Of a stretch of 64,000 nucleotides of DNA, positions 37,809-45,613 are shown piece after piece (positions within the stretch are counted from its first letter, which is position 1; every line of letters begins with the position of its first letter). The notes below the pieces were generated by a model. That model did no database searches. It was not told the DNA's origin and saw only the letters and a list, made by a program, of their open reading frames with translations. The DNA comes from Methylophilus sp. QUAN (GTDB taxonomy: Bacteria > Pseudomonadota > Gammaproteobacteria > Burkholderiales > Methylophilaceae): NCBI RefSeq assembly GCF_015354445.1, contig NZ_JADKYT010000001.1, forward strand, positions 620,001 through 684,000, in the 5' to 3' direction. The translations under genes and the position numbers were made by a program.

Positions 37809-38909
37809 CTAAAAGCTGATGGTTAATGCCGTCACGGCCATCAAGTTGTTGTCCACTTGTCGCGCGCTGTTTTTATCAAAAATGGCATCGCGGCTATTTA
37901 ACTGGCGTAATTCGTTGCGCCAAACCATGCGCGGGTTGAGTCGGTAATCCATATTCACTGAATAGCCGGTGGTCTGGCCATGCTCAGTGCCTGTGCTGAT
38001 AATCACGCCGTGTTTGTCCCGGTAGTGCTCCAGCCGTGCGGCAAATTGCAGCCGCTCTGAGTAGCTGTAGCGCAGCACCATATTCGGGCTAAACCAGACG
38101 TTGTAACGATCACTGTCAGGCGCGGCTTGCTCGGCGCCGATATCAAATGCTGTGATCAATCCCCATTGCTCATTGAGCTGCCACTGCACATAAAAATCAT
38201 GAAAATAGCGCATCTGCCTTTGTGCGTCTGACTTGTCATTGCCAATAAACGAGCTGCTATTAATGGTGAGCTTATCGCTGGGTTTATAAGTCAGTTGGTG
38301 GCCGATGGCGGGCGTGGTGTTGCCATCAGGGCGGTGTATGCGTTGCCAGCCGGTGAGCAGCAGGCCGCTGACCAGCCATTTGCCGTCTGGGGTGGTGTAA
38401 CTCAGTTTGGCGCCGGTTTCAAAGTAGGGTGAGTTGTCCGCCATCAGGCTACGCGTCAGCGTCCAGTTATCAATGCCTACGGCGCTTTCAAAGCCGATAT
38501 GTGAGGGCATCACGCCAACATCCAGCCACAAATCATGTTCGCCAGAGAGTTTGAGGCCCATGTTAGCTTCATATATATTGCGTAAGCTATGCGGCTCGGC
38601 GGCGTAGTTGGCGCGCATATAGCTGCCGCTGCCTAGCGCCAAGTTGCCGCGTACGCGTTCGGTTGATAACGCCACTTTCAGCATCGCCAGGTTGATGCTA
38701 GGGTCGTCCGTCACATTGTGGCTGTAGACAAAGTCTGGCCGCCTGTCATTGGCCGGGTGGTTAAAGTCGTGTATCAGGTAGCTTTCAAGGTAAGCGCTGA
38801 GCTGCACCGGGCTATGGCTGGCAGGGGGTTGTACTTCGTCTGCCTGAGCAGTCAAGGCCAGGCAGAATAAAGGCGTAATCGATAAGAGCGAGGGTTTCAT
38901 GCTGAGCAT
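37809..38909 (-). CDS. Outer-membrane beta-barrel protein (BBP2/OmpL-like porin family)
   Basis: 366 residues with a signal peptide ending 'LTAQA', alternating-polarity strands, and a C-terminal Phe ('NLMAVTALTISF') as expected for BAM-inserted barrels. Pieces such as 'YLIHDFNHPANDRRPDFVYS', 'LGSGSYMRANYAAEP' and 'DVGVMPSHIGFESAVGIDNW' match the putative beta-barrel porin-2 (former DUF1597) family. No substrate can be assigned. No convincing partner genes nearby. Confidence 0.8.
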   Translation of the reverse strand: MLSMKPSLLSITPLFCLALTAQADEVQPPASHSPVQLSAYLESYLIHDFNHPANDRRPDFVYSHNVTDDPSINLAMLKVALSTERVRGNLALGSGSYMRANYAAEPHSLRNIYEANMGLKLSGEHDLWLDVGVMPSHIGFESAVGIDNWTLTRSLMADNSPYFETGAKLSYTTPDGKWLVSGLLLTGWQRIHRPDGNTTPAIGHQLTYKPSDKLTINSSSFIGNDKSDAQRQMRYFHDFYVQWQLNEQWGLITAFDIGAEQAAPDSDRYNVWFSPNMVLRYSYSERLQFAARLEHYRDKHGVIISTGTEHGQTTGYSVNMDYRLNPRMVWRNELRQLNSRDAIFDKNSARQVDNNLMAVTALTISF

Positions 38910-38950
38910 CCAAACAACAAGGTGTCAGCAGAATAAAGTGCCACACCTAT

Positions 38951-38989
38951 CAATCACATAAACATAGCGCAATGTGTTGTATGTGATTG
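38951..38989. other. Inverted repeat between the porin-like and cytochrome c assembly-type genes
   Basis: CAATCACATA and TATGTGATTG form perfect 10-bp arms 19 nt apart, about 40 bp upstream of the porin-like gene. No T-run follows, so an operator for the porin gene is as likely as a terminator for the gene upstream of it. Confidence 0.45.
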
Positions 38990-39033
38990 TGCCGGACAGC
39001 AAGGGGAAAGTCGGTTAATTCGCGTGGCTGCTG

Positions 39034-39867
39034 TTAACGGCCCAGCACCACGTGCAGCACAAAGCGGCTGCCAATATAGGCTAGCAGCAATAAAGCAAAG
39101 CCGAGCAAGGTCCAGCGGGTGGCCACTTTGCCACGCCAGCCATATTTAAAGCGGCCAAACAGTAGCCAGGCGTAAATCAGCCATGAGGCAATGGAGAAGA
39201 TGGTTTTATGGTTGAACTGCAATGGCTTGCCAAAAATCTCTTCACTAAACAGCATGCCGCTAATCAGCGTAATGGTCAGCAACACAAAGCCAACATGCAA
39301 CACTTTAAATAGCAAGGCATCCAGCACCATCAGCGGCGGGAAATCAGGCAGGGCCAGCCAGCTGTTCTTTTTGTGCAGCGCACGCTCGGCCATGCGCATC
39401 AGGCACGCGTGCAAGGCAGCAAAGGTAAACAGGCTATACGCCACCATGGCAATTAAAATGTGCAGGTTAAACAGGGTGAAGCCGTGCGTGTCTACATAAT
39501 AGTCTTTCACTGCAAACCCTGGCATCAGCACAAATAAGGCCGCAGGCGGCAACACAAACGCTTGTAGGCTGCGTAGCGAGTGTTTTAAATCGGCCAGCCA
39601 GTAGATGAGCACAGTCAGCCATAAAATAGCCGAGAGCGCGTAATACACGCCAAGGTTCAGTGAGCCGATGGCAAAAATATCGCGATACAACAACCCGCCA
39701 TGCATCACCAAACCCAACGCCACCATGGCGCTGTGTAACTGAAACGGGAAGGCATGTTCGTTGATTGCTTTGTCCTGTTTGGCGATGCGCCAGTAATCCA
39801 GCGCCACGGCCATATAAACAAAAGCCACAATCAGATAAGGAAGCAGGTGTTGAGTCATGCCTGGCAT
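39034..39867 (-). CDS. Cytochrome c assembly (CcsA/YpjD-like) membrane protein
   Basis: 277 residues with eight hydrophobic segments and the conserved 'LHILIAMVAYSLFTFAALHA' (His-x-hydrophobic-Ala-Tyr) of the CcmC/CcsA-like YpjD family. It lacks the full tryptophan-rich WWD haem-handling motif, as usual for YpjD. Divergent from ffh, a conserved proteobacterial arrangement. Start may be the ATG at 39867 or the one three codons inside (39858). Confidence 0.83.
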   Translation of the reverse strand: MPGMTQHLLPYLIVAFVYMAVALDYWRIAKQDKAINEHAFPFQLHSAMVALGLVMHGGLLYRDIFAIGSLNLGVYYALSAILWLTVLIYWLADLKHSLRSLQAFVLPPAALFVLMPGFAVKDYYVDTHGFTLFNLHILIAMVAYSLFTFAALHACLMRMAERALHKKNSWLALPDFPPLMVLDALLFKVLHVGFVLLTITLISGMLFSEEIFGKPLQFNHKTIFSIASWLIYAWLLFGRFKYGWRGKVATRWTLLGFALLLLAYIGSRFVLHVVLGR

Positions 39868-40008
39868 TATGGCAAAACTCTCTGCATTCGACCAGCGTGC
39901 TAACGGTTAGCCGCATCACGTTAGCCAATAGTTTATTTTTGGCTTGGGCTGGCATGAGGTAAAATCGTACGCATTGCATATTCATGAATTGTGAAAGAAA
40001 GGCATTCC

Positions 40009-41370
40009 ATGCTGGAAAACCTGACCGGCCGCTTACAGGGCGTGATTAAAAACCTGCGCGGCCAAGCACGTCTGACCGAAGAAAATATTGCCGATGCCAT
40101 GCGCGAAGTACGGATGGCTTTGCTGGAGGCTGATGTTGCGCTGCCAGTTGTTAAAGACTTTATCGCGCGCGTGAAAGAGCGCGCCAATGGCCGTGATGTA
40201 TTGCAGAGCTTAACGCCCGGCCAGGCCGTCATTGAAGTCGTGAACGAAGAGCTCACTGCGCTCATGGGCAAGGCCAACGAAGGCCTCAACCTGGCGGCCG
40301 TGCCGCCGGTGGTGATTTTGATGGCAGGTTTGCAAGGCGCGGGTAAAACCACCACCTCAGGCAAGCTGGCCAAATTGCTCAAAGAGCAAAAGAAAAAAGT
40401 ATTGCTCGCCAGTGCTGACGTTTACCGTCCGGCGGCCATCACACAGCTACAAACCTTGGCCAAGCAATTGGAGATTGACTGCTTTGACAGCAATCCGCAG
40501 CAAAAGCCGTTAGACATCGCCGCCCAAGTCATGGAGCAAGCCAGAAAGAGTTACTACGATGTAGTCATCTTTGATACGGCTGGTCGTTTAGCCATTGATG
40601 AAGCCATGATGGCCGAAATCAAAGACCTGCACGCCTACCTCAAGCCGACCGAAACTTTATTCGTGGTCGACGCCATGCAAGGCCAGGATGCCGTCAACAC
40701 CGCCAAAGCGTTTGGCGAGACCTTGTCACTCACTGGCGTCATCGTCACCAAGCTGGACGGTGATGCGCGTGGCGGTGCGGCACTCTCCGTACGCCACGTC
40801 ACTGGCAAGCCAATCAAGTTTATCGGTGTCAGCGAAAAAGTCGATGGCCTGGAACCTTTCCATCCCGACCGCATGGCTGGCCGTATTCTCGGCATGGGCG
40901 ATGTATTAAGCCTGATTGAAGAAGCGCATAAAAAGGTCGATATGGCCGAAGCGCAAAAAGTCGCCGATAAGATTAAGTCTGGCGCCAAGTTCGACCTCGA
41001 AGACTTTAAAGCGCAAATGATGCAAATGCAAAAGATGGGCGGCATGGCCTCACTCATGGACAAAATGCCTGCGCAAATCTCTGGCATGGCGCAAAAGATC
41101 AATACTGACGACGTCGATAAATCGCTGCGCCGCCTCGAAGGCATTATTAATAGCATGACGCCCGAAGAGCGCCGCAAGCCTGAGCTGATTAAAGCCACGC
41201 GTAAAAAACGCATTGCCGCCGGTAGTGGTGTGCAGGTGCAAGAAGTGAACCGCCTGCTCAACCAGTTTGAAGAAACTCAAAAGATGATGAAGATGTTCAG
41301 CAAAGGCGGCATGGCAAAAATGATGCGCGGGATGGGCAGCATGATGGGCGGTAAATTCCCCGGAATGTAA
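40009..41370 (+). CDS. ffh: Signal recognition particle protein Ffh
   Basis: 453 residues from the ATG at 40009 with GAAAGG 6 bp upstream (the in-frame GTG at 39991 is less likely). Binds 4.5S RNA and hydrophobic nascent chains, targeting them to FtsY. NG domain with 'GLQGAGKTTTSGKLA' (G1), 'DTAGRL' (G3) and 'TKLDGDARGG' (G4), then the Met-rich M domain ('MMQMQKMGGMASLMDKM', tail 'GMAKMMRGMGSMMGG'). Ordinary length. Confidence 0.98.
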   Translation: MLENLTGRLQGVIKNLRGQARLTEENIADAMREVRMALLEADVALPVVKDFIARVKERANGRDVLQSLTPGQAVIEVVNEELTALMGKANEGLNLAAVPPVVILMAGLQGAGKTTTSGKLAKLLKEQKKKVLLASADVYRPAAITQLQTLAKQLEIDCFDSNPQQKPLDIAAQVMEQARKSYYDVVIFDTAGRLAIDEAMMAEIKDLHAYLKPTETLFVVDAMQGQDAVNTAKAFGETLSLTGVIVTKLDGDARGGAALSVRHVTGKPIKFIGVSEKVDGLEPFHPDRMAGRILGMGDVLSLIEEAHKKVDMAEAQKVADKIKSGAKFDLEDFKAQMMQMQKMGGMASLMDKMPAQISGMAQKINTDDVDKSLRRLEGIINSMTPEERRKPELIKATRKKRIAAGSGVQVQEVNRLLNQFEETQKMMKMFSKGGMAKMMRGMGSMMGGKFPGM

Positions 41371-41430
41371 AGCGAAAATTGGGGATGAATAAAAAAATAA
41401 ACTTTTTATACAAAAAAAGCAAAAACAGCA

Positions 41431-41459
41431 TTGACCAAATTTAATTCATCCCCCATAAT
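41431..41459 (+). promoter_or_regulatory. Promoter of tRNA-Lys
   Basis: TTGACC (41431-41436), 17 bp, CATAAT (41454-41459), followed by a GC-rich discriminator CGCG typical of growth-rate-controlled stable RNA promoters. The mature tRNA starts about 45 bp after the predicted start point. Confidence 0.7.
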
Positions 41460-41508
41460 CGCGTTCTTTCAAATTTGACGCAAAACAAGCGGCAGACAAG
41501 AAACAGAT

Positions 41509-41584
41509 GGGGTGTTAGCTCAGCTGGTAGAGCAGCGGACTTTTAATCCGTTTGTCGTGGGTTCGATCCCCGCACACCCTACCA
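41509..41584 (+). tRNA. tRNA-Lys (TTT anticodon)
   Basis: 76-nt cloverleaf with acceptor GGGGTGT/ACACCCT (one G-U at the end), D-loop AGCTGGTAGA, anticodon loop CTTTTAA with TTT at 41542-41544, T-loop GGTTCGATCCC and an encoded CCA. Preceded by a good promoter and followed by an intrinsic terminator, so it is a single-gene transcript. Confidence 0.97.
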
Positions 41585-41590
41585 AAATAC

Positions 41591-41624
41591 AAAAGACGGC
41601 TCGCAGAAATGTGAGCCGTTTTTA
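41591..41624 (+). terminator. Terminator of tRNA-Lys
   Basis: ACGGCTC-GCAGAAATGT-GAGCCGT followed by TTTTTATTTT, directly after the tRNA. Confidence 0.88.
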
Positions 41625-41912
41625 TTTTCTCAATGCCGAACGGCAACTCAGAATTTCAGATTTCAGTTTTTCGCTATTTCGAGCAAAGGTAGTTTTGTAG
41701 TTTCTTAGAATTTCGGCGTTTCAGGATTTTTTGCCGATTGACCAGTCAGCTTTTCCCCCGAGACTCACACACTTACAGCACTCAGTACTGCACATAGCCC
41801 TCCATAGCCAAACAATCAGGGGCTGACCGATGCGGCGGGTGATCCCAGTGGGGAAAGTTGGCCGTTATGCTGGCTTGACGTGGCAATTGGGATTTGCCCA
41901 AGCGGAAGCAAG
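41625..41912. other. Gene-free left flank of the HNH/DUF4145 module
   Basis: About 290 bp without a gene between the tRNA-Lys terminator and the HNH nuclease stop. It contains copies of 'TTTCAG/AATTTC' and the left direct repeat (41820-41879). The tRNA 3' end is not duplicated here or at the right side of the module, and no integrase is present. Confidence 0.5.
41820..41879 (+). repeat. Degenerate direct repeat, left copy
   Basis: Begins GGGCTGACCGATGCGGC and ends TTGGCCGTTATGCTGGCTT; about three quarters of positions match the copy at 44181-44239. The two copies bracket the HNH and DUF4145 genes. Confidence 0.6.
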
Positions 41913-43196
41913 TTAAATTGGGTCATTTGCTCGAATTATTTTTTTACCCATAAATTCCTGATAATGATTCAAGACTGATTGGTCAAATTGGATTTCCCCA
42001 CTCTCGGTGATAACCATTAATCGATTATCGTAAAGTGCATGAAGATCTTTTCTTAGCAGATATCCATCGTTGGAGGTATTGTGGCCTAGTCTCCAGTCTC
42101 TATCTTTTTTATGTGCTGCATCAAGAGCCTTTACTACATCGCACCCGCTCACAACACATTTACCATTACATGCTAAAAATACTCTTCGTCTAAAAGCTGC
42201 CTGGTCTGGTCGCGCTTCTACAGTGACGAATCTTGCAGCTTTGATTTCAATTTCATTTGTCTCTGCCTCATTGTTCGAAGGCTCGTCAAAATTTTCTCTC
42301 CAATAGCTGTAAAGAGCCTTCCTTTCTGATTCATCATCAGAAACACCAAACTCTTTCGCAAAACCTGAAGAACACAACCCTGTTTCTTTACTAACGATCA
42401 ATGCAGTAATTATCGGTTCATTCATTTCTGCAGCTTGATGACCTAAGAAATCCATTGCGTGTTTTAATGAAAAACGATCAACACCAAAAACTTCTCTCAT
42501 TTGACTGTAGGTCACCACGCTTTGTTGTTTGGCAATGTTAATTAACCAATTTCTCATTGACGGTAGTTTTTCTTTATAAGAAATTTTGTCTTTTTTGTTT
42601 GTTTGAGATTCCTTCTTTTTTATCAAAGCAACAATTTGTGCTTTAACCTTAGTACCTACATTTCCGGCAGGTTTTAAACCGGTGATCCAGGTTTTATTCA
42701 TTTCATCTAGGACAGCAGATATATTTTGCATGCGATATTCAATCGACTTCACAGAGCGGCCTAATTTTTCAGCCACGCGCTTGTAAAAAGACAGCTTGGA
42801 ATATGGTAGATGCGCTGCTTCCAGATTAATCATTTCTATGTATGCGTCTAAGGCTGTACTTAGTTCATATTTACTCCAACTAAATAAATTTTCTTCCTTA
42901 TCAATTTTTGAAAGAAAAGGTTTTCCATCAATGCTTGGATTGAATAATCTAAACCTACTCCTATCTATTTGGTATAAAACATCTTCGTCTGACTTTGGAT
43001 TGTGATGCAGTCGGCTTGGTGCATTGATACTGAAGCGAACGAGATGAGCAGAAATAGTACCTGCTTTGATCTTCGGGTATCTAATCTTGAACCAGGCTAA
43101 TGCTTCTTCTCTGTCAAATGAATCTCCAAGAGTGGGAGCGAGTTCAGCAATCATCTCTTTGATTAATACCCTAACAGGCTTCTCGTAGATAGCCAT
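41913..43196 (-). CDS. HNH endonuclease with N-terminal DNA-recognition-like domains
   Basis: 427 residues. The C-terminal HNH_2-type nuclease (about 330-420) has a structural Cys pair, 'LDAAHKKDRDW', 'HNTSNDGYLLRKDLHALYDN' (catalytic His, Asn, His). Upstream are a middle domain with 'ELSTALDAYIEMINLEAAH' and 'SIEYRMQNISAVLDEMNKTW' that recurs in HNH proteins of restriction/defence context, and an N-terminal winged-helix-like domain ('AWFKIRYPKIKAGTISAHLV'). Visibly AT-richer than its neighbours, suggesting transfer. Divergent from a DUF4145 gene (107 bp). Probably a restriction or defence nuclease; no methylase is nearby. Confidence 0.8.
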   Translation of the reverse strand: MAIYEKPVRVLIKEMIAELAPTLGDSFDREEALAWFKIRYPKIKAGTISAHLVRFSINAPSRLHHNPKSDEDVLYQIDRSRFRLFNPSIDGKPFLSKIDKEENLFSWSKYELSTALDAYIEMINLEAAHLPYSKLSFYKRVAEKLGRSVKSIEYRMQNISAVLDEMNKTWITGLKPAGNVGTKVKAQIVALIKKKESQTNKKDKISYKEKLPSMRNWLINIAKQQSVVTYSQMREVFGVDRFSLKHAMDFLGHQAAEMNEPIITALIVSKETGLCSSGFAKEFGVSDDESERKALYSYWRENFDEPSNNEAETNEIEIKAARFVTVEARPDQAAFRRRVFLACNGKCVVSGCDVVKALDAAHKKDRDWRLGHNTSNDGYLLRKDLHALYDNRLMVITESGEIQFDQSVLNHYQEFMGKKIIRANDPI

Positions 43197-43303
43197 ATGT
43201 GTGCTTTCTTATTTTGATACTTCGATTCAGGTATGTAATACTTTGAATATCATGAGCATAAAGGTTTTCGGTTTCATATTACTAAATATAAGCGTAGTTT
43301 CTT

Positions 43304-44005
43304 ATGGCTAATACAGTACAGAAAACATTTATTGTCGACTGCAATGTTTGTAAAGCAAAAGTTGCGGCGATTGAAAAAGGATTTATTGAGGGAAACACAT
43401 TCGACGATGAAGCTGGTGAACCCTATGGTCAGAGGGTGTTTCTTGGGACTTGCCCGAGTTGCACAACCATACTAGTGGGAGAATCTAATCAGATTCACTT
43501 TGAAGGTTTCAATGCCTACGAAGATTCATGGAGCGATATAGCCCGCGTATATCCTCAGCCGCCCAAATCATTTTCGAGTTGGCGCATTCCTCGTGTCGTT
43601 ACTGACTCTTTAAATGAAGCAGACCGTTCCCTCCAAGCAGGCGCCAATATTGCTGCATGCATGATGCTAGGACGTGCATTAGAAGCTCTGTGCCGTGACA
43701 TTTTAAAGCCTGCAGATAACGAGCTTTCACCTTCTAAAAAGCCATCAAAAAAGCTTATGCTTGGGGAAGGTATTAAAAGACTGCGTGATGATAAGGTTAT
43801 TGATGAGAGGCTCTATGACTGGAGCCAACAATTACAAGCATTCCGAAACCTGGCCGCACATCCAGAAGATATTAGCATTTCAAGAGAGGATGCTTCCGAC
43901 CTACAGATTTTTGTAAATGCAATTGTTGAATACGTCTATGATTTGGCTGATAGATATGATGAATTTAAAACCCGTGCAGAAAAGCGCGGGAAACAAAAAA
44001 AATAA
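43304..44005 (+). CDS. DUF4145 protein with N-terminal zinc ribbon
   Basis: 233 residues. Two Cys pairs (C-x2-C at about residues 13-16, 'CNVCK'; and 'CPSC' at about 49-52) form a probable zinc ribbon. The C-terminal half is DUF4145: 'SLQAGANIAACMMLGRALEA', 'IKRLRDDKVIDERLYDWSQQ' and 'FRNLAAHPEDISISREDASD' (the conserved R-N-x-x-A-H-P). DUF4145 often occurs in or beside restriction systems, but no enzymatic activity is established. The C-terminus is Lys/Arg-rich. Shares the 107-bp divergent promoter region with the HNH nuclease; same AT-rich composition. Confidence 0.8.
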   Translation: MANTVQKTFIVDCNVCKAKVAAIEKGFIEGNTFDDEAGEPYGQRVFLGTCPSCTTILVGESNQIHFEGFNAYEDSWSDIARVYPQPPKSFSSWRIPRVVTDSLNEADRSLQAGANIAACMMLGRALEALCRDILKPADNELSPSKKPSKKLMLGEGIKRLRDDKVIDERLYDWSQQLQAFRNLAAHPEDISISREDASDLQIFVNAIVEYVYDLADRYDEFKTRAEKRGKQKK

Positions 44006-44374
44006 TAGATTTGATCTCGGTAAGTGCCGTTAAGGTGAGCGCAAGCTACTTAGCTTTTCAGTTTCTCAGCATTACGCATTTTTTTGCGGTTTCAGGTTGT
44101 CCATGCCCGAGCCGTTCCCGCTCGCAACCTCGAACCATGCCCATAGCGCAGCTCGCCTTTAGCCACAGACGAGCAATTAGCGGCTGGCTGATGCGGCAGT
44201 AATCCCGACTGAGATCATTGGCTGTTATGTTGGCTTGGCATGTATAAATACAACAGAATTTGGACTAAACTTTGATCTGATAAGCATCTGTCGGTGAGAA
44301 CTATGTCGATTTAATCCATACTAGGAACAGTTTGAAATCTTCTTTAATTAGCCTTAAATATTCAGGAACGAGTT
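44006..44374. other. Gene-free right flank of the HNH/DUF4145 module
   Basis: About 370 bp without a supported gene. A 'TCAGTTTCTCAGCATT...TTTCAGG' stretch near 44055-44095 loosely resembles 41695-41725, so the repeat pair may extend beyond its best core. The right direct repeat is at 44181-44239; the remainder is AT-rich and presumably holds the promoter of the next gene. Confidence 0.45.
44181..44239 (+). repeat. Degenerate direct repeat, right copy
   Basis: Begins CGGCTGGCTGATGCGGC and ends TTGGCTGTTATGTTGGCTT; pairs with 41820-41879 in the same orientation, with one 1-bp gap. Confidence 0.6.
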
Positions 44375-44851
44375 ATGTATTGTGAAAGAATTCCCAGACT
44401 TTTAAGTCTATTGCTCTTTTTTTGTTCTATGAGTGCAATAGCAGTCGAGCCTTCAATTAGAACTTCCACTGATCTCTACTGTGAAAGCATGGCAATGGCT
44501 CTTTACGAGTCTCTAATGGATTACAAACCACCTAAATCGCCTGAAGTTGCAAAGCGTTTAGATAACTCTCAAGCTGAGACTTTGTCTGCCTGTAAAGCTA
44601 TGCCTACAATTGGTGCTGCGGAAAAGAGAATTAAAGACATGACACCTCAAGAAATGTCTTTAATCTCATGCATTGGAATTGCTGAAGGCATTTTTGTTGC
44701 GAAAGCAGACTCCACTGAGAATCATGTCAGTTATTCTGAGTTGATGTCCAATCGTAAATTGATAGCTAAGGCATGTTCGACAAACAAAAAGCGTTTTTTG
44801 AGTGATCTGAAGAGCTATGGTCCCAAATATGTTTTGAAGAGTGCATATTGA
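44375..44851 (+). CDS. Hypothetical exported protein
   Basis: 158 residues not recognised. A signal peptide (hydrophobic 'LLSLLLFFCSMSAIA') is followed by a largely helical mature part with four Cys (residues in 'LYCESMAMA', 'LSACKAMP', 'LISCIGIAE', 'AKACSTNK') that could make two disulphides in the periplasm. Base composition is AT-rich like the preceding nuclease pair, so it may belong to the same acquired stretch. No partner gene adjoins it. Confidence 0.6.
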   Translation: MYCERIPRLLSLLLFFCSMSAIAVEPSIRTSTDLYCESMAMALYESLMDYKPPKSPEVAKRLDNSQAETLSACKAMPTIGAAEKRIKDMTPQEMSLISCIGIAEGIFVAKADSTENHVSYSELMSNRKLIAKACSTNKKRFLSDLKSYGPKYVLKSAY

Positions 44852-45014
44852 TTACATTTTAATTCTTCACAAACGAATCTGAATAACTCCCACAAGGTCG
44901 AAGCTGTAGGCGGATTATTATGTTGACTTAGTGTAGGAGTCTAATTTGATGCAGACGGAAGTAACTTAAGCGGTAGAACAGGATTCGATTGTTCGATGGG
45001 TGGTTCAGCGTGAT

Positions 45015-45046
45015 AGACTCAAGGTTAACGCCTTGGGTCTTTTTTA
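45015..45046 (+). terminator. Strong + strand terminator with no close upstream gene
   Basis: AGACTCAAGG-TTAACG-CCTTGGGTCT followed by T6. The only + strand gene upstream ends 165 bp earlier, so this ends either a long 3' UTR or a small RNA. Confidence 0.8.
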
Positions 45047-45078
45047 TTTTGTGGTGAGTGCTTGCAGTGTTATCTGGG

Positions 45079-45291
45079 TTATTTCTGGCCCGAGCGCTCT
45101 TTTTCATATTCTTCATATGTTTTGGTGTTCAGCCGTTCAAAGCATGCTTCAACTTCGCCAGGGGGCTGGCTGCGGCAGTTGTTTCTGGCGCCTTCTTTCA
45201 CTCCCTCGTACTAGGCCTTATTGGTGCACGCAGTCATGGTGACGCTTAAAACAATCAGTGCGGTCAGTATTAAAGAGGGCATTGTTTTCAT
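45079..45291 (-). pseudogene. Small lipoprotein reading frame interrupted by an in-frame TAG
   Basis: From the ATG at 45291 the minus strand reads MKTMPSLILTALIVLSVT-MTACTNKA, then TAG (45211-45213), then in the same frame YEGVKEGARNNCRSQPPGEV, EACFERLNTKTYEEYEKERS, GQK and TAA (45079-45081). The first part is a lipoprotein signal peptide with lipobox MTAC; the second is a charged two-Cys domain of the kind seen in small proteobacterial lipoproteins. The continuity of sense on both sides implies one ~70-residue gene broken by a single nonsense change (or a sequencing error). TAG is an ordinary stop elsewhere in this window. Confidence 0.65.
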
Positions 45292-45613
45292 GTTGGGTGG
45301 CTTTCAGCGTTGGTTTTCTATGATCGATCTCAAGGTCTGACGCATGCTTTAGTGTGCATCAAGTATAACAATCAAAGAGGCGTATCGGCATGATAGAGGC
45401 AGCACTCATTTTGCATGATGAATCGCTGCAATATGATGAGCATGCTGGCTTAAAATGTGACTGTTTTTTGAGGGAAATCGATTGCTGGCGAGCATTGGCG
45501 CGGCTGCTTACAAACTCTTTCACTTGTTTGAATGTCTGAACATCCTCCTGCTTTTTGCAGAGGTATTATTGAGGTAATCATTCATTCGATAATATTCTCA
45601 GGAAAGAAGGTTT
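45292..45613. other. Intergenic region upstream of a PEP-CTERM gene
   Basis: About 320 bp without a supported gene. Contains several partial repeats of GCATGAT/ATGATGA around 45388-45445 and a GAGGTAATCATTCATTCGATAATATT stretch (not a clean promoter) before the Shine-Dalgarno AGGAAAGAAGG. Confidence 0.4.

Noticed and set aside
44011-44202. 63-codon open frame downstream of the DUF4145 gene
   Set aside because: Runs into the right flanking repeat, has no ribosome-binding site and no protein-like pattern.
41820-44239. Flanking repeats as integron attC sites (they end in GTTATGC/GTTATGT)
   Set aside because: No matching RYYYAAC end, no typical imperfect attC palindrome and no integrase gene; the HNH/DUF4145 genes are also divergent, unlike cassettes.
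41509-44851. Genomic island integrated at tRNA-Lys
   Set aside because: The tRNA 3' end is not duplicated downstream and no integrase is present, so tRNA-directed integration is not supported.
45000-45242. 80-codon + strand open frame with hydrophobic segments
   Set aside because: Covers the terminator at 45015-45046 and is antisense to the lipoprotein reading frame, which has better protein character.
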